Assembly (NCBI GenBank): GCA_947168365.1
Contig: CAMVLO010000006.1
Coordinates: forward strand, 33,282-97,281
Source: UBA3824 sp017541145
GTDB lineage: Bacteria; Bacteroidota; Bacteroidia; Bacteroidales; UBA3824
Length of the DNA: 64,000 nt
Direction: 5' to 3'
Below, piece by piece: positions 44,559 to 52,803 of this stretch. The position numbers were made by a program, and so were the translations under genes. The first letter of the stretch is position 1; each line of letters begins with the position of its first letter. The notes under the pieces were generated by a model. The model worked only from the letters and a program-made list of their open reading frames with translations, made no database searches and was not told the DNA's origin.

Positions 44559-46607
44559 TTAACCGATTACACAACCATTATGTAGTTCTGCATCCGGATT
44601 GAGGAAATGCAAACTGCCGTCTGCGCCTACTGCTGAAAGAATCATACCTGTAGACTCAATTCCCATAATTTTACGAGGTTTTAAGTTTACAATCATAAGA
44701 ATCTTTCTACCGGCAATTTCTTCCGGATTGTAATGTTCTGCAATACCGGAAACTACAGTTCTCTGGTCAATACCGGTATCTACCAAAAGTTTCAAAAGTT
44801 TATTTGACTTTTTAACTTTTTCAGCAGAGATAATTGTAGCGGTACGAATATCACATTTTTCAAAATCTTCAAAAGCGATTTCCGGCTTCGGATCTTGAGG
44901 TTTGAAATTGTTTTTCAAATTATCAATCTTTGTTTGATTGAGTTTATCAATTTGAGCTTGAACAACTTCGTCGGTGATTGGTTCAAAAAGTAATGAACTC
45001 TTGTTGAGTTTATGACCTGCCGGCAAAAGTTCTTTTTCACCGATTTCGTCCCACTCAAAAGTTTTTGCAATATTCAAGAAACCACGCAACTTTTCTGTAG
45101 TATGAGGAAGGAATGGTTCCAAAACTGTAGAAATAGCTGCTGTAATTTGCAAATTAACATAAAGAATTGCTTTTACACGCTCTTGATCTGTTTTCCAAAC
45201 TTTCCAAGGCTCTTGCTCTGTGATATATTTGTTACCAAGACGACCAAGCCCCATTGCATTGTTGAGAGCCTCGCGGAAACGATACTGTTCAATGCTTGCT
45301 TCTGTAGAATCTTTTATTTCTTTGATTTTTGATAAAGCTTCTTTGTCAGCATCAGTGAGATTAGAACCATCAGGAACGATACCGCCAAAATATTTATCAG
45401 TCAACAACAAAGTACGGTTAACAAAATTACCTAAAACAGCAACCAACTCAGAATTGTTTCTTTGTTGGAAATCTTTCCAAGTAAAATCGTTGTCCTTGGT
45501 TTCAGGAGCATTTGCTGTAAGTACATATCTCAACACATCTTGTTTACCCGGAAAAGCTTCGTTATATTCGTGCAACCAAACAGCCCAGTTTCTTGAAGTA
45601 GAAATTTTGTCGTTTTCAAGATTGAGAAATTCGTTTGCCGGTACATTGTCCGGAAGGATGTAAGAACCTTCAGCTTTAAGAATTGCCGGGAAAACTATAC
45701 AATGGAAAACAATATTGTCTTTACCGATAAAATGTACAAGTTTAGTATCCGGAGATTTCCAATATTTTTCCCAATCAGGTGTAAGTTCCTTAGTAAAAGA
45801 AATATAACCGATAGGCGCATCAAACCAAACATAAAGCACTTTGCCTTCGCCGCCTTCTACCGGAACATGAATACCCCAATCCAAATCACGACTTACGGCA
45901 CGGGGCTGAAGTCCTTGGTCCAACCAACTTTTGCACTGACCGTAAACATTGGTTTTCCAATTTTTGTGATCTTTAAGAATCCAATCTTCAAGAAACTGCT
46001 GATACTGATCCAAAGGCATGTACCAGTGCTTAGTTTTCTTCAAGACAGGCTTGCTGCCGGAAATTGCAGATTTAGGATCAATCAAATCGGTAGGTTCCAA
46101 AGAAGTACCACATTTTTCGCACTGATCACCGTAAGCATTGGTATTGCCGCAATGAGGACAAGTACCTGTAATATAACGATCTGCGAGAAACAATTTAGCT
46201 TCTTCGTCATAATATTGTTCCGACTCTTTTTCGATAAACTTTCCATTATCGTAAAGAGTTTTGAAAATTTCGCTTGCAGTTTCGGTATGAGTGTCGCAAC
46301 TTGTACGAGAATAGATGTCGAAACTAATACCAAAATCTTCAAAAGCTTTTTTGTTGAGTTCGTGGTATTTATCGATAATATCCTGAGGAGTGCAACCTTC
46401 TTTGCGGGCACGCATAGTAATAGCGACACCATGTTCGTCAGAACCGCAGATGTGAATAACATCACGATGCTTCAAACGCTGATATCTTACGTAAGTATCT
46501 GATGGAATGTAAACTCCTGCCATGTGTCCGATATGAATAGGACCATTTGCATAAGGTAACGCAGAAGTAACTAAAATACGTTTATACTGTTTATTTTCTT
46601 CCGGCAT
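44559..46607 (-). CDS. metG: Methionyl-tRNA synthetase
   Basis: This enzyme charges tRNA-Met for initiation and elongation. The 682 residues contain the HIGH motif (25-28) and a zinc knuckle with Cys150, Cys153, Cys163 and Cys166. The KMSKS loop appears as KISTS (334-338), an accepted variant. The C-terminal EMAP/Trbp111-type tRNA-binding domain begins near 575 (FEKCDIRTATIISAEKV). Two candidate control regions lie upstream: a -7 box close to the gene (46637-46644), and a distant full promoter with a terminator between (46715-46914). Confidence 0.97.
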   Translation of the reverse strand: MPEENKQYKRILVTSALPYANGPIHIGHMAGVYIPSDTYVRYQRLKHRDVIHICGSDEHGVAITMRARKEGCTPQDIIDKYHELNKKAFEDFGISFDIYSRTSCDTHTETASEIFKTLYDNGKFIEKESEQYYDEEAKLFLADRYITGTCPHCGNTNAYGDQCEKCGTSLEPTDLIDPKSAISGSKPVLKKTKHWYMPLDQYQQFLEDWILKDHKNWKTNVYGQCKSWLDQGLQPRAVSRDLDWGIHVPVEGGEGKVLYVWFDAPIGYISFTKELTPDWEKYWKSPDTKLVHFIGKDNIVFHCIVFPAILKAEGSYILPDNVPANEFLNLENDKISTSRNWAVWLHEYNEAFPGKQDVLRYVLTANAPETKDNDFTWKDFQQRNNSELVAVLGNFVNRTLLLTDKYFGGIVPDGSNLTDADKEALSKIKEIKDSTEASIEQYRFREALNNAMGLGRLGNKYITEQEPWKVWKTDQERVKAILYVNLQITAAISTVLEPFLPHTTEKLRGFLNIAKTFEWDEIGEKELLPAGHKLNKSSLLFEPITDEVVQAQIDKLNQTKIDNLKNNFKPQDPKPEIAFEDFEKCDIRTATIISAEKVKKSNKLLKLLVDTGIDQRTVVSGIAEHYNPEEIAGRKILMIVNLKPRKIMGIESTGMILSAVGADGSLHFLNPDAELHNGCVIG

Positions 46608-46636
46608 AATTTATTGATAATATTATAAAACGAGTG

Positions 46637-46644
46637 CAAAACTA
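46637..46644 (-). promoter_or_regulatory. -7 box of metG
   Basis: TAGTTTTG on the minus strand, 29 nt before the start codon. No clear TTTG at -33. Confidence 0.45.
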
Positions 46645-46714
46645 ACAAATAAAAATAAAAAAAAGAAATAGTTTTTACCTTAAAAAGTCAACTAATTGAG
46701 AATCAGCATATAAC

Positions 46715-46752
46715 AAAAAACCCCGCAGGTTCCGAGCTGCAGGGATTTTTTT
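46715..46752 (-). terminator. Intrinsic terminator upstream of metG
   Basis: CCCCGCAG and CTGCAGGG form a stem with an 8-nt loop, with T6 or more on both sides. No annotated gene ends here, so it belongs to the RNA that starts near 46877. Confidence 0.8.
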
Positions 46753-46876
46753 AAATTGAACTATCATTTTTCTTTTATAACGTAATGTTTAATAGGCGAC
46801 CTCCTTTTTATAAAGTTTATTAAAAAAAATTAAATAACAAGTTGTAATAAAACAAAGCTTTGTTTGTTATCTGATA
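46715..46876 (-). ncRNA. Candidate ~160-nt RNA or attenuated leader upstream of metG
   Basis: It runs from a full consensus promoter (46883-46914) to an intrinsic terminator (46715-46752). The region contains small palindromes (GTTATC-A-GATAAC, AACAAAGCTTTGTT). It also has a strong Shine-Dalgarno-like AAGGAGGT (46803-46810 on the minus strand), followed 8 nt later by a short frame with no ATG start and then by a 27-codon frame that runs through the hairpin. It may be a stand-alone small RNA or a leader controlling metG by attenuation. Confidence 0.5.
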
Positions 46877-46882
46877 ACGATA

Positions 46883-46914
46883 CAAAGGTATGAAAAAATA
46901 TAATACAATCCAAA
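46883..46914 (-). promoter_or_regulatory. Consensus promoter of the RNA upstream of metG
   Basis: TTTG (46911-46914), 20 nt, TACCTTTG (46883-46890) on the minus strand. It is one of the best promoter matches in the window. Confidence 0.75.
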
Positions 46915-47056
46915 TTTTAAGCAAAGAAATTACAAATATTTTCAACAAAAAAAGAATAAATTTTTTCAAAAAGCTTAAAGCATGACAGGAGTATAAAATA
47001 AGATATAAATTAAAAAACTAAACTTCTGATTTTTAGGGAAAATAATTGTAAAAATA

Positions 47057-47088
47057 TTTGGAGAATTAAAAATTTAATAATAGTTTTG
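47057..47088 (+). promoter_or_regulatory. Consensus promoter of the Fic gene
   Basis: TTTG (47057-47060), 20 nt, TAGTTTTG (47081-47088), 22 nt before the ATG at 47111. Confidence 0.78.
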
Positions 47089-47110
47089 CATATTAAAAAT
47101 AAACGACATC

Positions 47111-48091
47111 ATGGATATAGAATTGACACGAGAAGAAATTATGTCCGAATTGGAGGAAAACAGGCAAAAAATCTATAGTAAATATACGAATCCTGAAAAA
47201 ACTTTGATTTGGATAAAAGACAAATTTGCAGCTCCTTTTGTATTTAGCAGTTTGATTCTCTCCGGTACAGAAGTAGAAAAAACTGTAGTAGAAGATACAA
47301 TTAAGGAAGGTTTTGTAGATCCCGATGGAAATCAAATCACGGGAAAAGAAATCTTGGAACACAACGATGCTTACGAGAAAATTTTTAAACTTGCCAAAGA
47401 GCCGGTTATTACAGAAGATCATCTCAAAGCATTACACACATTGCTGTTCAACCGCACCGGAGCTGAAGGCACCGGCAAGTACACCATGGGCAAGGAAAAA
47501 GCAATTCGCACTAAATTGAAAGCTTTTCTTGAATGGTTTAACAACAATGGCGACGGTTGCGACGACATCACATTTTGCGCAACAACATATCAACGCTACA
47601 TCTACATCCACCCGTTTAAAGGCGGAAACGGAAAAATGGCGCGTTTGATGATGAATCTCGCCGCACTAAAACGTAAATTCACAATTATCACAATTCCGGC
47701 TGACGAAAAAAATACGTATGATGAAATTATCAAAGCAAGTAAACGTGATGTTACCGAGTTTACAAATTACATCATGAAATGCGCACTCTACAGCCAAAGA
47801 GTTGTAAGAAAACTTCAGAAAGAAGTTTACAGTGTTAACAAAAGCCGTCACATCAGAAATCTTGATTTTACAGAAGATGTTTACAAGATAATTCTCGGTA
47901 AACCAGGAATTAAGACCGTTGAAATTAAAGCACAAATCAAAAAGATAAGTTTAATAAAACTACAACGCGAAATCAGGATGTTGCGAGAGAAAAACCTCAT
48001 AGAATTTCGCGGTGCAATTCGCAACGGCGGTTATTATCCGATAGAAGAAAATATCGGTAAACCGGTTTACGAAGAAGGCGAAAAAAACTAA
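47111..48091 (+). CDS. Fic-domain protein with altered catalytic loop
   Basis: A 326-residue protein with a Fic-N-like helix, the Fic core and a C-terminal winged helix (~240-310). Fic enzymes transfer AMP or other nucleotide parts to Ser/Thr/Tyr. The catalytic loop reads HPFKGGNGKMAR (167-178): His167 is kept, but the acidic metal ligand is Gly171 and the first Arg is Lys175. The usual inhibitory SxxxE(G/N) motif near residues 46-53 reads SSLILSGT, with the Glu replaced by Ser. Activity may be changed or lost. It has its own promoter and terminator. Confidence 0.9.
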   Translation: MDIELTREEIMSELEENRQKIYSKYTNPEKTLIWIKDKFAAPFVFSSLILSGTEVEKTVVEDTIKEGFVDPDGNQITGKEILEHNDAYEKIFKLAKEPVITEDHLKALHTLLFNRTGAEGTGKYTMGKEKAIRTKLKAFLEWFNNNGDGCDDITFCATTYQRYIYIHPFKGGNGKMARLMMNLAALKRKFTIITIPADEKNTYDEIIKASKRDVTEFTNYIMKCALYSQRVVRKLQKEVYSVNKSRHIRNLDFTEDVYKIILGKPGIKTVEIKAQIKKISLIKLQREIRMLREKNLIEFRGAIRNGGYYPIEENIGKPVYEEGEKN

Positions 48092-48115
48092 GATTTTTAC
48101 TATAAATTACTTTAA

Positions 48116-48158
48116 CGAAAAAACGGATAATCAGCAATTTGACTATCCGTTTTTTTTA
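48116..48158 (+). terminator. Bidirectional terminator after the Fic gene
   Basis: AAAAACGGATA and TATCCGTTTTT pair perfectly around a 14-nt loop and are followed by T8. It also serves the converging minus-strand gene. Confidence 0.9.
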
Positions 48159-48173
48159 TTATATAAACTTTTC

Positions 48174-48719
48174 TTATTTAACTTTTTTACAATGTGATTT
48201 TATCTTTTTGATTGCCCAATCATAATGACTTGAAGTAGTACTTACAAAGTAAGAACCCAAATCAGTTGTGCCAGTCCAATTGAAATATTTCTTTGTAAAA
48301 AGTTCTTCATTAGAATATCTTTCAGCCAAAGCCATTACCTTTTTGTGACTTTCTTCTAACATCTGTTTTGCTGATTCAAGACTTGTATTTTGATGTCGTT
48401 TCCAAAACTCGATGTTCATTGCGCCGTAAGTTTTCCAAGAGTAATCGGGCGGTAAAAAAGAAATTATCGGTGCATCACCTTCTCCGGAATTGTTTTTCAC
48501 AAAATCAATCAACAATTTGTGCCACTCATAAAGATGAATCAAAACGTCACGCACATTTTTGTCGCGACTCCAATGTGCTTCCTTCTTGGAAGGTTCATCG
48601 GAAAAATCAAACGGTGTATTCATTTGATGTTCAGTCATCTTGGAAATCAAATCCATCAACGCAGCGTAATTATCGGCTGCAAATTTCATCAAATCTTCTT
48701 TGTTTCTTGCTCTTGCCAT
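48174..48719 (-). CDS. ClbS/DfsB-family four-helix protein (DUF1706)
   Basis: A 181-residue cytosolic protein whose pattern matches DUF1706 / ClbS-DfsB: MARARNKEDLMKFA at the start, VRDVLIHLYEWHKLL in the middle, and KKYFNWTGTTDLGSYFVSTTSSHYDWAIKKI at the end. ClbS from the colibactin cluster is a cyclopropane hydrolase giving self-resistance; most homologues in other genomes have no known role. I set the start at ATG 48719, because the longer frame runs through the -7 box (48747-48754) and adds residues not seen in the family. Confidence 0.88.
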   Translation of the reverse strand: MARARNKEDLMKFAADNYAALMDLISKMTEHQMNTPFDFSDEPSKKEAHWSRDKNVRDVLIHLYEWHKLLIDFVKNNSGEGDAPIISFLPPDYSWKTYGAMNIEFWKRHQNTSLESAKQMLEESHKKVMALAERYSNEELFTKKYFNWTGTTDLGSYFVSTTSSHYDWAIKKIKSHCKKVK

Positions 48720-48746
48720 AAAAATAAAGTTTGAAATTAGTAAAAG

Positions 48747-48754
48747 CAAAAATA
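48747..48754 (-). promoter_or_regulatory. -7 box of the ClbS/DfsB-like gene
   Basis: TATTTTTG on the minus strand, 28 nt before ATG 48719; -33 is weak. Confidence 0.5.
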
Positions 48755-48806
48755 TGAAATTATATAAGCATTTAAAAATATTTTTTTCAGAAGTTACAAA
48801 AAGATG

Positions 48807-49535
48807 TTAACCGAAAATACTAACCAACCCGGCAAAAATCATGTAGAAATAAATTATTTTCTTGAGCGTATTTTGAGGAATTTTATCAAAAACACATTTT
48901 CCGATTTTTATTCCGATAAAAATACCCGGCAAACAGCACAGAAGCGAAATGAAAACCGTTGAAGTTACAAAACCGCAATTAGCGCGAAATATCGACATGT
49001 AGACATTTGTTAAAACAAAATATGCCTGAGCAATTGCGAGATATGCTTCTTTGGTTTTCTCAACCGACAAGAAATAAATCACGGCAGCAGGACCGTGCAT
49101 TCCAAAAAGTCCGCCCATAGTTCCGGAAAGTCCTCCGAGTAAAAATTGCCAACTGGCGTTTGGTTTAATATTGATTTTTCCTGAAAACAATAGAAAATAT
49201 AAAGAAAGTAAAATTAAAATTACACCGAGCAAAATTTTTAATGTATGGTCTTCTGACTGACTTACAAATTTTATCGCAATTACTGAAAAGATGCAAAAAA
49301 CAAGTAAAATTCCAATCAGATGTTTCCAGAAAAGATGTTTTCGCACAGAAATTAAAACAATTGACGATTGAATCAAACTCAAAAAACCGCTTAAAGCCGT
49401 AGCTTCGGGATAAGAGGGCATCAAATACGGTAAAATTGTCATAATAAAAATACCGAATCCGAATCCGCAAACTCTCTGAATGAATGATCCTAACAAAGAG
49501 GCAAACAACAATAAAATTCCGACAGAAAACTCCAT
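48807..49535 (-). CDS. TauE/SafE-family anion permease
   Basis: A 242-residue inner-membrane protein with seven or eight hydrophobic segments, of the TSUP/TauE-SafE family that exports or imports sulfur-containing anions and related organic acids. Family features are the glycine-rich first helix (FASLLGSFIQRVCGFGFGI) and the repeat-like second half (LLGGLSGTMGGLFGMHGPAAVIYFLS). ATG 49535 is the likely start; the extra three codons begin with TTG. The glmS terminator ends only about 12 nt upstream and no promoter is visible between, so expression may depend on read-through. Confidence 0.88.
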   Translation of the reverse strand: MEFSVGILLLFASLLGSFIQRVCGFGFGIFIMTILPYLMPSYPEATALSGFLSLIQSSIVLISVRKHLFWKHLIGILLVFCIFSVIAIKFVSQSEDHTLKILLGVILILLSLYFLLFSGKINIKPNASWQFLLGGLSGTMGGLFGMHGPAAVIYFLSVEKTKEAYLAIAQAYFVLTNVYMSIFRANCGFVTSTVFISLLCCLPGIFIGIKIGKCVFDKIPQNTLKKIIYFYMIFAGLVSIFG

Positions 49536-49546
49536 TTGTTCCAAAT

Positions 49547-49586
49547 AAAAAACCCCGTTGGTAAGATTCTCATCTCGCCAACGAGG
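49547..49586 (-). terminator. Terminator of the GT5-DUF4270-glmS operon
   Basis: On the minus strand CCTCGTTGG pairs with CCAACGGGG around a 16-nt loop and is followed by T6. It lies 26 nt after the glmS stop. Confidence 0.82.
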
Positions 49587-49611
49587 TAAATATGATTAAG
49601 TGATATGATAA

Positions 49612-51450
49612 TTATTCCACAGTAACAGATTTTGCAAGATTTCTCGGTTGGTCAACATTGCAACCACGCAAAACCGCAATATAATAACTCAAAAGCTGCA
49701 ACGGAATTGCTGTAATCAACGCACCGATAGCAGTTTTGTATTTCGGAACTTCCAAAACATGATCAGCCATTTTTGAAATTACTACGTCGCCGGTGTTAAC
49801 AATTGCAATGATAATACCTTTACGGGCTTTTACTTCTTGGATATTGTTAACAATCTTGTCGTAACCTTTGTCTTGAGCTGCAATTACTACAACCGGCATC
49901 TTGTCATCGATAAGAGCAATCGGACCGTGTTTCATTTCAGCTGCTGGATAACCTATTGCATGAATGTAACTTATTTCTTTCAATTTAAGTGCACCTTCAA
50001 GGGCAATCGGATAATAACAACCGCGACCAAGGTAAATAAAGTTAGGCGAATTTTTATAGAGTTCTGCAAGTTTTTCTACAGATTCCGAAGTTTTCAAAAC
50101 TTCTTCAATTTTTTCTGGCACAGAAATCAACTCATCGATAAGTTCCTGATAATGTTCCGGTTTGATATTGTATTTAGCTCTACCGATAAACAATGCCATC
50201 ATCGCCAAAACCAAAACCTGAGCAGTAAATGCTTTTGTACTTGCAACACCGATTTCAGGACCGGCATGAGTATAAACTCCGGCATCGGTTTCGCGACTTA
50301 TACTTGAACCTACCACATTACAAATACCAAGCACCAAGGCTCCTTTTTGTTTTGCAACTTGAATAGCAGCCAATGTATCAGCAGTTTCGCCGGATTGAGA
50401 AATTGCAATTACAACATCTTCCGAATTGATAATCGGATCTCTGTAACGGAATTCTGAAGCATATTCTACTTCTACCGGTATGCGGGCATATTCTTCAAAA
50501 AGATATTCGCCCATCAAACCTGCATGCCAACTTGTACCACAACCAACAATTATAATACGACGGGCATTCATAATTCTCGGCATTACACCCATCAATCCGC
50601 CGAGTGTAATTGTATGATGTGCTAAATCGATACGACCACGCATTGTATCGTTGAGAGATTTTGGCTGCTCAAAAATTTCTTTCAACATGAAATGTTTGAA
50701 ACCGCCTTTCTCAATTTCGTCAAAATCAAAATCTATTTTTTGAACTTCCGGATTTACCTCATCATTTTTTATAGTTTTGATTGAAATACCTTCTGTTGTA
50801 AGAACTGCAAGGTTTTCATTATCAAGATAAACTACCTTGTCGGTATATTCAATAAAAGGAGTAGCATCCGAAGCAATGAAATATTCATTTTCTCCGATAC
50901 CAATTACAAGCGGACTACTTTTGCGAGCAGCAATAAGTTTATCCGGCTCTTCGGTACAAAGTACAGCAAGTCCATAAGCTCCTTGAACTTTAGAAAGTGC
51001 AAATCTTACTGCATCAGTAGCTGAAACATGACCGAATTCGTAGATGTATTCAATCAAATCTGCCAAAACCTCAGTATCAGTTTCTGATTTAAATGAATAA
51101 CCACGCTTAATAAGTTTCTGTTTTAGAACAGAAAAGTTTTCAATAATTCCATTGTGAATAATGATAAACTTACCGTTCATAGACTTGTGTGGATGAGCGT
51201 TGATATCATTTGGCACGCCGTGAGTTGCCCAACGTGTATGTCCTATGCCTATTGTTCCTGCTTTAGAATTGTTACCAATAAAATTCTCGAGATCAGAAAC
51301 TTTACCTTTTATTTTGTAAATGTTTGGTTTTTGGTTGTCTACGAGGGCTATTCCCGCAGAATCATAACCACGATACTCAAGTCTTTTGAGACCGTTAATT
51401 AATATCGGATAAGCCTGTTGACTTCCAATATATCCTACAATTCCACACAT
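49612..51450 (-). CDS. glmS: Glutamine-fructose-6-phosphate aminotransferase (isomerizing)
   Basis: This enzyme makes glucosamine-6-phosphate, the first step toward UDP-GlcNAc for peptidoglycan and LPS. The 612 residues begin MCGIVGYIG, so Cys2 is the glutaminase nucleophile. The N-terminal amidotransferase domain spans ~1-240 (GHTRWATHG, HNGIIENF). Two SIS sugar-isomerase domains follow (CGTSWHAGL, SQSGETADT, STKAFTAQ), and the protein ends in KSVTVE as in the family. It is the last gene of the operon with DUF4270 and the GT5-like gene. No glmS ribozyme is apparent in the 48-nt leader. Confidence 0.97.
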   Translation of the reverse strand: MCGIVGYIGSQQAYPILINGLKRLEYRGYDSAGIALVDNQKPNIYKIKGKVSDLENFIGNNSKAGTIGIGHTRWATHGVPNDINAHPHKSMNGKFIIIHNGIIENFSVLKQKLIKRGYSFKSETDTEVLADLIEYIYEFGHVSATDAVRFALSKVQGAYGLAVLCTEEPDKLIAARKSSPLVIGIGENEYFIASDATPFIEYTDKVVYLDNENLAVLTTEGISIKTIKNDEVNPEVQKIDFDFDEIEKGGFKHFMLKEIFEQPKSLNDTMRGRIDLAHHTITLGGLMGVMPRIMNARRIIIVGCGTSWHAGLMGEYLFEEYARIPVEVEYASEFRYRDPIINSEDVVIAISQSGETADTLAAIQVAKQKGALVLGICNVVGSSISRETDAGVYTHAGPEIGVASTKAFTAQVLVLAMMALFIGRAKYNIKPEHYQELIDELISVPEKIEEVLKTSESVEKLAELYKNSPNFIYLGRGCYYPIALEGALKLKEISYIHAIGYPAAEMKHGPIALIDDKMPVVVIAAQDKGYDKIVNNIQEVKARKGIIIAIVNTGDVVISKMADHVLEVPKYKTAIGALITAIPLQLLSYYIAVLRGCNVDQPRNLAKSVTVE

Positions 51451-51498
51451 ATTTTTTTTACTTTTTAATTAGTTTTTGGGTATTATTTGTTGTTTTAT

Positions 51499-52794
51499 TT
51501 ATCTGTTGTAAGTGATGTATTCTACAACCAATCTCATAGGTTTGTCAGGATGTGAAGGTGAATTGATAATACTACGTTCAAAATCCCATGCACGTCCATA
51601 AGGATAAAGATAGATACTATAATCCGGAGTTGAACCCAATGAATATGTATCCAACAAATCTTTGATTCTAGTTGTAAGATTTATATTGTATGTTCCTGAT
51701 TTATAACTGCGACCAATAGTTATCAACGAATTAGACGAAGTAAGAAATTCGCTGAAATACTTTTGAGAACCATTTGGATAAAGTCCTAAACAAGCCAACT
51801 TGCCGATTGCGGAATACTCATCTTCACCGGAAACTGCTGTATCTGCCAATGGAAGAATAAGTTCTGCACGTGACAATATAAAATATTTGTCGGCAAAATT
51901 ATTGAACTTTGCAATATCAGGAAATTCAAGTTTCACTCTTGTACCGCCAAGACACTGCAAATATAAGTATGAATCCTGAATAGTAGACGGCTTTAGCAAT
52001 TGTTCGTAAAAACATGTATTAGAATAATCATGTTCCGCCATTGAAAAACGTGTATCGGTTACAGAAACAGAATAAAGTGCTGAACTTTCTGCCTCATCGC
52101 CTTCGCAATGATAATACACATTATATTCAGTAAAACTGCTGTTGTATTTTATTTTCATCAAACAATTACCTTGATTGTCATCAGAAGCTTTGAAATACAA
52201 ACCACAAACTTTCTCATCAAATGTAGTGTCAGCTTGAGCAGCCATAATCAATTCACCGTATTCATTATCTAAGGTAAATTTAATTGCAGTGTCTGCTACA
52301 TTAGGAATAAACGTAGCAGTACCGATTTTATTTCCAACATACGAAGAAATATCAAAAGTTTGATAATATCTCTTGGAATAATCCATCGGAGTAGTAACTG
52401 CATAAACATCTACAGAACAAATATTTGTACTATCTCCGTAAAATCTTTTTGCATTGGTATCAAGTCCAAGTGTCAAAACTACGGAATCGATAATAGCTCC
52501 TTCTTTGAATTTACTATATGAAGTATTTGAAAATTTTGCAAAAAAACTGCAATTTGTAGAACCGAAAATCGGATCTTGAAGATTACCGAGCATCAGATAA
52601 GTCTGATTTCCTGTATAAACTGTATCTTCCAACTCGGTATATGCTTTTACTTGAAGTGTATCAGTAGCTAAAATTGTAACATCATCATCTGCGGGCATCA
52701 TTGTTGCACCCATAGTATCTTCGTTGGTACAACTTGTGGTAGCAATTGCTAAAGTTCCAGCAAAAGCCAATGCAGTAATAAGGTTTGTTTTCAT
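51499..52794 (-). CDS. DUF4270 lipoprotein
   Basis: A 431-residue exported lipoprotein (lipobox TTSC, Cys at about 22) of the DUF4270 family. The early block GATMMPADDDVTILATDTLQV followed by YLMLGNLQDPIFG is characteristic. The rest is beta-rich and ends in RLVVEYI. Members are widespread in Bacteroidota, usually beside a GT5-like glycogen synthase gene and glmS as here, but their function is unknown. It lies 9 nt after the GT5 gene and 48 nt before glmS. Confidence 0.9.
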   Translation of the reverse strand: MKTNLITALAFAGTLAIATTSCTNEDTMGATMMPADDDVTILATDTLQVKAYTELEDTVYTGNQTYLMLGNLQDPIFGSTNCSFFAKFSNTSYSKFKEGAIIDSVVLTLGLDTNAKRFYGDSTNICSVDVYAVTTPMDYSKRYYQTFDISSYVGNKIGTATFIPNVADTAIKFTLDNEYGELIMAAQADTTFDEKVCGLYFKASDDNQGNCLMKIKYNSSFTEYNVYYHCEGDEAESSALYSVSVTDTRFSMAEHDYSNTCFYEQLLKPSTIQDSYLYLQCLGGTRVKLEFPDIAKFNNFADKYFILSRAELILPLADTAVSGEDEYSAIGKLACLGLYPNGSQKYFSEFLTSSNSLITIGRSYKSGTYNINLTTRIKDLLDTYSLGSTPDYSIYLYPYGRAWDFERSIINSPSHPDKPMRLVVEYITYNR

Positions 52795-52803
52795 TATGTA
52801 AGT

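Noticed and set aside
46608..46914. T-box riboswitch for metG
   Set aside because: No T-box sequence or specifier stem is visible and T-boxes are not known from this phylum.
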